Origin: Atopobiaceae bacterium
GTDB taxonomy: Bacteria; Actinomycetota; Coriobacteriia; Coriobacteriales; Atopobiaceae
Assembly (NCBI GenBank): GCA_017510785.1
Contig: JAFWMH010000032.1
Span: forward strand, 73,763 to 114,651
Length of the DNA stretch: 40,889 nucleotides
Direction: 5' to 3'
Shown here: in pieces, positions 24,704-31,326 of the stretch
Position numbering within the stretch: the stretch's first letter is position 1
Layout of the letters: every line of letters begins with the position of its first letter
The notes under the pieces: model-generated
What the model saw: the letters and a program-made list of their open reading frames with translations, nothing else
Database searches by the model: none
What the model was told of the DNA's origin: nothing
Translations under genes and position numbers: made by a program

Positions 24704-25406
24704 GATGGTGGGGTTCACGAGGCTAATCAAGCTGCCTTGGCTGAACAAAACGGCGGAGCTTGCTGGCGAGGGGCTTGAACCCGCTCAGATGCGCGAGGAG
24801 CTTGAGGAGTATCTGAGCTTCGAGATAGTGAGTCCGACGAACCGGCGCAAGGCGCGTGAGATTTTGTTACTGCCGTGGGTGGCGGAGGATGTGGCGCTCG
24901 AGGTCCTGAGGCCAAGGGCATTAGGGTTGGCAGAGTCGCACCCCTACGAACGGCTTGCGATTCATTGGGGGATGCTTATCGTAGCGTTTCCGATGTTTTG
25001 CGACTTGGTGCGGCTCATCGGCAAGATGTGCGAGTTCCAAGACGAGTTCACGTCGGCACAGGTAAAGGCGAAGATTCTCGACGAATGGGGTGAGCGGTCA
25101 ACCGTTGTGAAGGGCTCGGAGAAGATGCTTGCATCCCTAAACGCCATCGGCGCCATTAAGCGCCTGAAGCAAGGGCGCTATGAACTCGCACCTCGGTTAG
25201 CCGTGGACGAAGAGCTGTCATTGTTTCTGCTGCATGCGGACATGCTGGCTCATCAGTCAGGGTACCGGACATACAACGAACTGTTGATGTCACCAGAGCT
25301 ATTCCCGTTCGAACTGAGCCTGAGCAAGGAGCGGTTAGTGGGGGATGAGCGGTTCTCGATTGGGTATTTTGGACGGGAGTTTACGGTAAGCTTGAGTGCG
25401 GGATAA
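24696..25406 (+). CDS. brxA: BrxA-like small BREX protein
   Basis: The 236 residues lie at the last place of the operon, where BREX-3 loci carry brxA. The N-terminal half has a helical pattern (MREELEEYLSFEIVSPTNRRKAREILL, then LESHPYERLAIHWGMLIVAFPMFCDLV) compatible with the NusB-like BrxA/DUF1819 fold. A later winged-helix-like piece (TSAQVKAKILDEWGERSTVVKGSEKMLASLNAIGAIKR) suggests DNA contact. I recognise it mainly by position; the sequence match alone would not be enough. ATG 24696 overlaps the pglZ stop, so translation is coupled. A GTG three codons earlier is a possible alternative start. Confidence 0.65.
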   Translation: MARMVGFTRLIKLPWLNKTAELAGEGLEPAQMREELEEYLSFEIVSPTNRRKAREILLLPWVAEDVALEVLRPRALGLAESHPYERLAIHWGMLIVAFPMFCDLVRLIGKMCEFQDEFTSAQVKAKILDEWGERSTVVKGSEKMLASLNAIGAIKRLKQGRYELAPRLAVDEELSLFLLHADMLAHQSGYRTYNELLMSPELFPFELSLSKERLVGDERFSIGYFGREFTVSLSAG

Positions 25407-25415
25407 GAGGTCGAT

Positions 25416-25934
25416 TTACACAACAAGATCGATGGCATCGAAGAACTCTGGGTAGTTTAGGCAACTGATTCCCAAGCCCTGGCAAACATCGGGAATCTTA
25501 ATTACAGTGCATGCCTGAGGCTGCGGTCTCTCGCGTGTCACTACCGCATAGCCTGAGTCTATTGCCTGCGCACAGAGCCAAGCATCTGCTCGATTGGCAT
25601 CTTGGAACACACTGATGGCACTCTTTGTATACGGCCTTGCATGAGGACGAACACACGTCAGGAGCCAGTTACAAACATCAATGTACGACTCTGGTGTTTG
25701 TTTGGGCCTTTGAATCTCGCTGAACGATCCGCTCTTTGTGAGTGCGTCGATCCAGTCTGTGACGTCGTCATCCTTGCCATGGATCTCCTCATTCACCGAC
25801 CAGTGTAAAAGAATCGTTCCATTGGCAAGATACTTCTCCATCTGCGACCAAAAAGTTGGGAAGTGCTTCATCGGATATAAGTCATGGGCGCACGACAGCC
25901 AGAAGTTTGTGTCAACAAGGAACTGTTTGCTCAT
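25416..25934 (-). CDS. PIN-domain nuclease, DUF4411 family
   Basis: A 172-residue predicted RNase. The PIN acidic residues are visible: FLVDTNFWL (first Asp), WSVNEEIHG (Glu), then FQDANRADAWLCAQAI (Asp-Ala-Trp) and DSGYAVVTRERP. DUF4411 proteins are regularly the toxin partner of an XRE/ImmA-IrrE protein encoded upstream. Here that partner overlaps it by 4 bases (ATGA). Its stop lies nine bases from the BREX operon stop on the other strand, so the pair is joined to the BREX island tail to tail. Confidence 0.85.
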   Translation of the reverse strand: MSKQFLVDTNFWLSCAHDLYPMKHFPTFWSQMEKYLANGTILLHWSVNEEIHGKDDDVTDWIDALTKSGSFSEIQRPKQTPESYIDVCNWLLTCVRPHARPYTKSAISVFQDANRADAWLCAQAIDSGYAVVTRERPQPQACTVIKIPDVCQGLGISCLNYPEFFDAIDLVV

Positions 25935-27115
25935 TGGAACAACTCCTTGAAGTACTTATCAAAACTCGTGGCGCTGAGCCCGGCAAGCTCGTACGCCTCG
26001 CCGAGGCTTATGGCGTCACTGTTGTACGCAGACCAAATAGCCTCGGAGAAAACCGTTCCGAGTCTGTATCGTTTGTTGCCGTATGGATCGCCGCCGGGAG
26101 AGCGTTTCTTGGGCTTGCTCTCAATGGATTCCATGATTGCCTTATGCTGCCTATAGAGCCTGAAGAAGTCATCGTCAGCAAGCAGCCCGCTATCAAACGC
26201 CTGGCGGGCAACGACCATGAAGGTCACCTTATGATTGCGCGCGATGCGATTAACGCGATCGTAGCCGACAACGCCATCGTCGGTCACATTGCGCCATTCT
26301 TGAACCAGCAAGTCAGAATCGACGAGGAATTCTGCAGCAACCGTATCGCAGAACCTTTCCATAGACGCTTCGAAGCCATAACTGTCACCTTCAGGATTTG
26401 CTGGATTCACGACGCCAGTTTCTGCGAAGGCAAGGTGACATAGCTCATGAATAATTGTAAAGAGCTGTGCTCCCTTTGCGTCCTGACCGTTGATGAAGAT
26501 AACGGGAGCCACTTCATCAGATAGCACGAACCCTCTGAACTCCTTAACTTTGAGCCTTCGATGGGAATTGTCGCCGACAACACCATTGATTGCCACAGAG
26601 ATTCCCCTAGACTCAACGGCGTTTCGCAGTACACGGACAGCCTCAGCGGAATCCTTCAATCCAAACGCCCATCTCTCGTCAAGACCAAGGAAAATATGCA
26701 GCTGTCCAGCAAGCCGCTTTGCGTTTCCCGGGGTCTTGTCTGCGCCTTTCCAAGTGCCGACTAGGGAAATCGGTGCACGGCCCTCCGCCATAAAGTAATC
26801 GCGCATCCAGTCTTGCCTCTGCTTGGCCAGTTCGATCGTGTCATAGAGTTCTGGGGACGGGGTAACCATGCCGACCCCCTCCGTAGTACGGAAATCCGCA
26901 ATCTGGAAGCCATAATCAGGTATGGAGGGCGCGTAAACATCGCAAAGGTTGATATGCACCATATGTGTGAAGTCCATAAGCTGCTTCAGGGTTGGCGTAT
27001 GGCTCATGTCGAGCCATTCGGGATACTTCTTGAAGGCTTTGCTTATCTTCTCTTCAGAGATGCCGCTACGCTCGACAGCCCAGCGCATGACATCAGGGTT
27101 TAATGTTAGAGCCAT
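25931..27115 (-). CDS. ImmA/IrrE-family metallopeptidase with N-terminal regulator region
   Basis: A 394-residue zinc peptidase of the ImmA/IrrE type. The motif LFTIIHELCHLAF (HExxH, about 235-247) is followed by ERFCDTVAAEFLV, which supplies the third ligand, as in the COG2856 family. The first 110 residues contain a degenerate XRE-like segment (VMRWAVERSGISEEKISKAF...). It overlaps the PIN gene and is probably its antitoxin or regulator. The ATG at 27115 follows AAGGAGGTGC; the frame opens eight codons earlier inside that site. A copy of 116 bases of this gene lies as a fossil at 29248-29363. The gap 27116-27436 holds no other gene I can support. Confidence 0.87.
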   Translation of the reverse strand: MALTLNPDVMRWAVERSGISEEKISKAFKKYPEWLDMSHTPTLKQLMDFTHMVHINLCDVYAPSIPDYGFQIADFRTTEGVGMVTPSPELYDTIELAKQRQDWMRDYFMAEGRAPISLVGTWKGADKTPGNAKRLAGQLHIFLGLDERWAFGLKDSAEAVRVLRNAVESRGISVAINGVVGDNSHRRLKVKEFRGFVLSDEVAPVIFINGQDAKGAQLFTIIHELCHLAFAETGVVNPANPEGDSYGFEASMERFCDTVAAEFLVDSDLLVQEWRNVTDDGVVGYDRVNRIARNHKVTFMVVARQAFDSGLLADDDFFRLYRQHKAIMESIESKPKKRSPGGDPYGNKRYRLGTVFSEAIWSAYNSDAISLGEAYELAGLSATSFDKYFKELFQ

Positions 27116-27436
27116 AGCGTGCACCTCCTTTCCCTTCACATAGTTTCCTTAATTCTAGCGTTCATCGCATTGGCGCGAAAGGCGTTGCTTATAAAGCGGC
27201 GAACTCTCCATCGAGGCAGTGGAACGAGAGCGCGAGTCGAAAATGTGCAGGATTTGACGATTCCCCTCGAGGTGGAAGACAGGCGGATTTGTCGTTTGAA
27301 ATCTTCGTTGGCGACCATGAGCGGTTTGTCCTTGGCGCGCGGAGCCGGTCGAACTGTTGGATGAGTATGCGTTGCGATTGTGTGGCGTTGATGACAGAAT
27401 ACAACGCATTCAGATTGGATTGAGCGGAGGCTGGCA

Positions 27437-27634
27437 ATGTCCACCATTACCATGCGTGTTGGCGATGTCGACGCTGTCATCGTGCGCAAGTATGCAGAAT
27501 GCGAGGATAAGACCAACTCAGATTTTATCCGCGATGCTGTGTTCGAGAAGGTCGAGGACCAGGAAGACTTGGCAACCCTAAGAACTGCAATTGTCAAGGA
27601 CGACGGTTCTATATGGCTAAGGCAACACGTCTGA
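27437..27634 (+). CDS. ribbon-helix-helix antitoxin, DUF6290 family (orphan)
   Basis: A 65-residue antitoxin. STITMRVGDVDAVIVRKYAE gives the DNA-binding strand and first helix, and TNSDFIRDAVFEKVEDQEDL the second helix and start of the tail, as in DUF6290/RelB-like antitoxins. GGAGG lies six bases before the ATG. The RelE toxin that normally follows is missing; only small frames lie downstream. A diverged remnant of the same family occurs at 31232-31309. It may be a free antitoxin that neutralises related toxins encoded elsewhere. Confidence 0.75.
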   Translation: MSTITMRVGDVDAVIVRKYAECEDKTNSDFIRDAVFEKVEDQEDLATLRTAIVKDDGSIWLRQHV

Positions 27635-27640
27635 AGTTAG

Positions 27641-27867
27641 ACGAATCGCCCGACGTTCGACGACCTCAAAGTCGGTTCGTTTGACATTCCACGCTACGAC
27701 AAGAAGCAGCTCAAAGAGGTCTCCGTTGCCGCCAGCCTTGTCGTGGGTGCTGTGGGTGGTGCGGGCACGGGGGCGTCAACCAAGTGAACACGGACGAGGC
27801 GCAGAGGCAGGTCGACACCGCGAACGCCTTCCTATGCGAGAGGGGCCTCTCGGACGAGGGCCTCTGA
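27641..27867 (+). other. two tiny coupled frames, unrecognised remnants
   Basis: A frame from 27641 to 27787 ends with a Gly/Ala-rich hydrophobic stretch (SVAASLVVGAVGGAGTGAST). A GTG at 27784 overlapping its TGA opens a 27-codon frame (starting VNTDEAQRQVDTANAF) ending at 27867. The GTGA overlap is typical of real operon neighbours, so these may be pieces of a decayed two-gene unit. I cannot name either. Bases 27868-27994 show nothing further. Confidence 0.3.
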
Positions 27868-27994
27868 CGGGGGCGATTGCGGCTGGGGCCGGTCTCTCCG
27901 CCCTCGGGTGTAACTGACCGCAGTATGATAGAGCGACGTTACCGACTGCAGGCTCGCAGCCCTTGACGGCGGGTGCACAACGTCAAGAAACTGC

Positions 27995-28023
27995 TTCTCA
28001 AAACCAAGACGGTATGGTATAAA
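27995..28023 (+). promoter_or_regulatory. promoter of the DUF3800 leader RNA
   Basis: TTCTCA (27995-28000), 17 bases, TATAAA (28018-28023). Transcription would begin near 28030, exactly where the structured leader starts. Confidence 0.55.
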
Positions 28024-28028
28024 TACAT

Positions 28029-28090
28029 TGGTGGTCCGACGGGGCTACCTCCAAGCGCCGGGGGCTTATCCCCCGGCAACTTTTGTATTA
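28029..28090 (+). ncRNA. candidate structured RNA upstream of DUF3800 gene
   Basis: Just after the promoter, GGTGG (about 28030) can pair with CTACC (about 28045). A strong hairpin GCCGGGGG-CTTAT-CCCCCGGC (28057-28077) follows, then AACTTTTGT like a weak terminator, and 13 bases later comes the DUF3800 ribosome site. DUF3800 genes are known to be preceded by conserved RNA motifs (the DUF3800-I to -XI motifs from comparative genomics). Which class this belongs to cannot be told from one sequence. It may be a separate small RNA or a 5' leader that partly terminates. Confidence 0.55.
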
Positions 28091-28102
28091 AGGGGCATTC
28101 TG

Positions 28103-28777
28103 GTGCGTGAGCTGTCCGTATTCGCTGATGAGAGCGGTGACAAGTCCAACCATAGTAGATACTTCCTGCTCACCTTGGTTGCCCATGACCAAGACGACGT
28201 GATCGGCGAGAAGATAGCCCACTATGAGCGGGCGCTTTGCGAGGCCGACCTGCCGAATATCCCGTTCCACTCCGAGCCGCTGCTGAACGGCCATAAGGAC
28301 TACGAGTACCTGGGGCCCGAGCAGCGCAAGAAGCTCCTTGTGGCGTTCAACATCCTCGTCCAGCGTCTCCCCGTGCGTTACAAGACCTTCGTGTACAGGC
28401 GCCGTGAGTTCGAGACCCCCGGCAAGCTCGAGGAGCGAATGAAGCGCGATGTGGCAGGAATGCTCTGCGAGGACCTCGAGTACTTCCAGGGCTTCGACCA
28501 CGTGAAGGTCTACTACGACAACGGTCAGGTCATTGTCAGGAATGCCCTCGACGAAGCCGTGGCGTCGGTTTTGTCCAAGCAGGCCATCGTGAAGAGGCGC
28601 ACGACGATGACCGAGTATCGGCTTGCGCAGGTCGCCGACTACCTTTGCACCATAGAGCTCGCCGCAGTGAAGTACGAGGCAAAAGAGCACGGCTCGACAT
28701 ACGACAAGTTTTTCGGCGGTGCTGGATCGTTCAAGAAGAACTGGTTGAAGCAGGCGCGCAGGAAGCGCATAAGCTAG
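28103..28777 (+). CDS. DUF3800 domain protein
   Basis: A 224-residue protein with the DUF3800 pattern: ELSVFADESGDKS near the N-terminus (conserved acidic Asp-Glu-Ser-Gly), then FHSEPLLNGHKDY, VKVYYDNGQ and YRLAQVADYLCTIE (late Asp). The fold is RNase H-like and the acidic residues suggest a nuclease. DUF3800 genes are frequent in defence islands and linked to structured RNAs. The start is GTG 28103 after AAGGGG; the longer frame would read through the hairpin and is rejected. The last residues are Lys/Arg-rich. Confidence 0.83.
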   Translation: MRELSVFADESGDKSNHSRYFLLTLVAHDQDDVIGEKIAHYERALCEADLPNIPFHSEPLLNGHKDYEYLGPEQRKKLLVAFNILVQRLPVRYKTFVYRRREFETPGKLEERMKRDVAGMLCEDLEYFQGFDHVKVYYDNGQVIVRNALDEAVASVLSKQAIVKRRTTMTEYRLAQVADYLCTIELAAVKYEAKEHGSTYDKFFGGAGSFKKNWLKQARRKRIS

Positions 28778-28842
28778 GGAAAGGGAAGAGCCAGAAGAAT
28801 CTCCCAGCCTCGCTGAACCCATCCTGCTTAGCCCGCGTAGCT

Positions 28843-29115
28843 TTCGATTCTTTGTTTCTCGAGCGAGACGGGCCGCTCGGCTGCCTCAGCAACTGGCGCG
28901 GGGCAGGCTTCGGGCTCTTCGGAGAGAGATTCTCCACCGCAGAGCACCGGATCGTGTGGCAGAAGGTGCGCGTGATGGGCGATGCGTCGTCGGCCGAACG
29001 CATCCTCAGGGTGCACGGTCCCGGGCGGCAGGGGAGCTGGGTGGTGTCGCGACCCCTACGATGACCGCATGTGGCGGGGCGAGAACCTTCTCGGGCGCAT
29101 CTGCTGCGCGTGCGT
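28843..29115 (+). pseudogene. frameshifted NADAR (YbiA-like, DUF1768) gene
   Basis: FDSLFLERDGPLGCLSNWRGAG, FGERFSTAEHRIVWQKVRVMGD and AERIL match the NADAR family, which cleaves N-glycosidic bonds of ADP-ribosylated or damaged nucleotides. The match in this frame ends near 29050. The next expected motif, RDPYDDRMWRGENLL, continues in another frame to a stop at 29115. So there is at least one frameshift, and the protein is also cut short (about 90 of 150 or more residues). No start codon with a ribosome site is seen. Bases 29116-29247 hold nothing recognisable. Confidence 0.6.
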
Positions 29116-29247
29116 ACAGACCTGAGGCTGCTCATGCCTGTGGGCGGTACGATGATTCTGACCTGATGAGGTAAGGAGTCTTTTCCTTCGGTCGGCAAAA
29201 AAACACCTGACTGATGGTCTGGGGCAGGTTGCCATTGCGACTTGGAA

Positions 29248-29363
29248 TAATCGCGCATCCAGTCTTGCCTTTGCTTGGTCAGATTAATTGTGTCGTAGAG
29301 TTCTGGAGATGGGGCAGCTATGCCGACTCCCTCCGTAGTACGGAAATCCGCAATCTGAAAGCC
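29248..29363 (-). pseudogene. fossil fragment of a second ImmA/IrrE gene
   Basis: This stretch aligns without gaps to 26796-26911 inside the intact ImmA/IrrE gene, with 14 differences in 116 bases (about 88% identity), mostly transitions. It encodes the same peptide run (LYDTINLTKQRQDWMRDY). Neither end of the gene is present. It shows that this island once held two copies, or that part was copied before insertion of the nearby IS. Confidence 0.85.
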
Positions 29364-29387
29364 CTCATCCTCGCCGTGCGGCGCGGC

Positions 29388-29438
29388 ATTATCACACTTG
29401 AGGAATCGTCCGTGGTATTATCACTTTTGGGAATCGTC
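29388..29438. repeat. double copy of a 22-23 bp direct repeat abutting the IS
   Basis: ATTATCACACTTGAGGAATC plus GTC (29388-29410) and ATTATCACTTTTGGGAATC plus GTC (29417-29438) are near copies six bases apart. They resemble the multiple terminal repeats of IS21-like elements and may be the end of a lost element. The IS110-type element begins at the very next base. Confidence 0.5.
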
Positions 29439-31192
29439 ATTAAGTGCGAAAAAAAGTTGATACAAGTCTAAATATAACGATTCGTACGACGCCCTGACCT
29501 GCACCGATAATGGAAACAGGTTCTGGGAGGTTGTGAAGGAGGATCTGAGATGCCAAATTTTCAACAATCCCCTAGAATGAGGGTGGGCGGCGCGGTGACC
29601 CACTGACCTGCTGACGCCTTGCGGCTGTCCTCAAACCGACCTGTCCCGCGCCGCTCGCCCGGCCGATGGCCGCCGATGACCTAATAAGGAGCATGAGGCT
29701 GACCGTGCGGACCGACACAACCGCATTGTAGCCCTCCCATCGGTGCATTGTCTCGGCGTGCCCTCGGCTCGGCAGATTCTGCACGGTTCGGACCGGGAGG
29801 TGCATGATGGGCGTCTGTCTGACGGACGAGGAGCTCGCGGGCAAGGTCGTCGCGGGCGTGGACACGCATGCCGAGACGCACTGGCTCTGCGTGCTCGACG
29901 AGAACAGGAGGGTCGCGGTCTCGGCCGAGTTCCCCGCGAGCCCGGCCGGCTACGCCGAGCTCGCCGACGCGATCGGCGACCCGGGCGGCTGCGCCGCCGT
30001 CGGCGTCGAGGGAACGTGCTCGTACGGGGCGGGCCTCACCGACGCGCTGCTGGCCAGGGGCTTCGTCGTGCTCGAGGTGCTGAGGCCGAAGAGGGACAGG
30101 AGGATGGTCGGCGAGGGGAAGGACGACGCGATCGACGCGGAGCGCGCGGCGCGCGACGTGCTGTCCGGGAAGTGGACGTCCGTGCCGAAGAGGCGCGGGG
30201 GCTGGGTCGAGGGGCTGAGGGCGGCACTCGTCGCCAGGGACAGGTGCGTCAAGTCGAAGGTCGAGTCCCTCGCCGCCGCGAGGTCGGTCGTCTCGACGGC
30301 CCCCGACGAGCAGAGGCGCAGGTGGAGGGGCATGTCGGCGGACGCGCTGATGTCGGCGCTGCTCGGGGCGGACGAGGAGGGGGCCTCCCCGCTGGAGAGG
30401 TCGCTCCTCTCCCTCGCCCGCGTGTGGGACGCGAGCCGCAGGGAGGCCGACGAGCTCGAGGGGCTGATGCGAGGCATGCTCGAGAGGAACTGCCCGGCCA
30501 TCCTCGCCATATACTGCTGCGGCACCGTCAACGCGGCCAACCTCGTCGTCTCCGCCGGCGAGAACGCCGAGCGCTTCGGCGGCGACGCCAAGTTCGCCAA
30601 GCACTGCGGCGTGGCCCCGATACCGGCCTCCAGCGGCAAGACCTCGGGCAGGATGAGGCTCAACCGCGGCGGCGACAGGAGGGCGAACATGGCCCTGCAC
30701 GAGATCGTCGTCTGCAGGATGCGTCACGACGAGGAGACGCAGGCGTACGTCGCGAGGCGCTGCTCCGGGAGGAACGGCCTCACGAAGAAGGAGGCCATCA
30801 GATGCCTGAAGCGCTACGTCGCGCGCGAGGTGTGGCACGCGCTCGCCCACCCGCTCGACGTGCCGAGGGCGGAGGTGGGCGGCCAGGAGCTGAGGGAGTC
30901 CAGGCTCATGGCGGGCATGCGGCAGAGAGACGTCGCAACGGCGCTGGGAATGAGCGTGTCGAGCGTGAGCAAGGTCGAGAGGGGCGAGGCGAGCACGCGC
31001 TCGAAGTCCTACAGGACCTACGCGGAGTGGTTCAAAAGCGGCATGCCGATGGATGTTGAAAACCGGGGACGGGATGGGCGTACGCGGAGGAAGAAAAAAC
31101 CGAAATAACACTTGACTTCTATAGGAGCGTCGGTTTTGTCTCAGACAAGAGCGCTTCATCAGCTTTAAAATCAAACTTTTTTCGCACTTAAT
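29439..31192 (+). mobile_element. IS110-family insertion sequence with imperfect terminal repeats
   Basis: The 1754-bp element is bounded by 22-bp inverted repeats that match at 20 of 22 positions: ATTAAGTGCGAAAA... at 29439-29460 and its complement at 31171-31192. It holds one transposase gene with about 365 non-coding bases before it and about 80 after. A long non-coding left end is where IS110-group elements encode their bridge RNA. Typical IS110 members lack terminal inverted repeats, so either the borders differ or these repeats are a feature of this branch. A short frame at 29481-29579 (ending RCQIFNNPLE) is an unrelated scrap. Confidence 0.7.
29804..31108 (+). CDS. IS110-family transposase with extra C-terminal XRE domain
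   Basis: A 434-residue DEDD recombinase. The RuvC-like N-terminal part has VVAGVDTHAETHWL (Asp), AVGVEGTCSYG (Glu) and EGKDDAIDAERAARD (two Asp). The C-terminal Transposase_20 part has FAKHCGVAPIPASSGKTSGR with the catalytic Ser, then RGGDRRANMALHEIVVCRM. This would normally be the end. Here a further 90 residues contain a clear helix-turn-helix, LRESRLMAGMRQRDVATALG, then MSVSSVSKVERGEAS, and a Lys/Arg-rich tail. The start is ATG 29804 or 29807, after GGGAGG. GC is very high with strong AGG/GGG use, unlike the BREX genes, so the element is foreign. Confidence 0.88.
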   Translation: MMGVCLTDEELAGKVVAGVDTHAETHWLCVLDENRRVAVSAEFPASPAGYAELADAIGDPGGCAAVGVEGTCSYGAGLTDALLARGFVVLEVLRPKRDRRMVGEGKDDAIDAERAARDVLSGKWTSVPKRRGGWVEGLRAALVARDRCVKSKVESLAAARSVVSTAPDEQRRRWRGMSADALMSALLGADEEGASPLERSLLSLARVWDASRREADELEGLMRGMLERNCPAILAIYCCGTVNAANLVVSAGENAERFGGDAKFAKHCGVAPIPASSGKTSGRMRLNRGGDRRANMALHEIVVCRMRHDEETQAYVARRCSGRNGLTKKEAIRCLKRYVAREVWHALAHPLDVPRAEVGGQELRESRLMAGMRQRDVATALGMSVSSVSKVERGEASTRSKSYRTYAEWFKSGMPMDVENRGRDGRTRRKKKPK

Positions 31193-31231
31193 ACGCCTGA
31201 AAGTCGCCGCAGGCATCTTCGGAGGACAGAG

Positions 31232-31309
31232 TTCGAGGGCAAGGCCATCTCCGGCCTTATCCGCGATGCTGTGCTCGAGAGGATTGTGTACGTATGTTCA
31301 CGCAAGTGA
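31232..31309 (+). pseudogene. remnant of a DUF6290-type ribbon-helix-helix antitoxin
   Basis: FEGKAISGLIRDAVLERI in an open frame from 31232 to the TGA at 31307-31309 matches the second helix of the family, as in the orphan antitoxin at 27437. The N-terminal strand and start are absent, cut by the region where the IS ends. Confidence 0.5.
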
Positions 31310-31326
31310 TGGCAGGTTTTCGCACA

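Noticed and set aside
29681..31216. A 511-codon open frame on the minus strand opposite the transposase
   Set aside because: It is a shadow of the very GC-rich transposase gene: Arg/Pro/His-rich, no known motif, no ribosome site.
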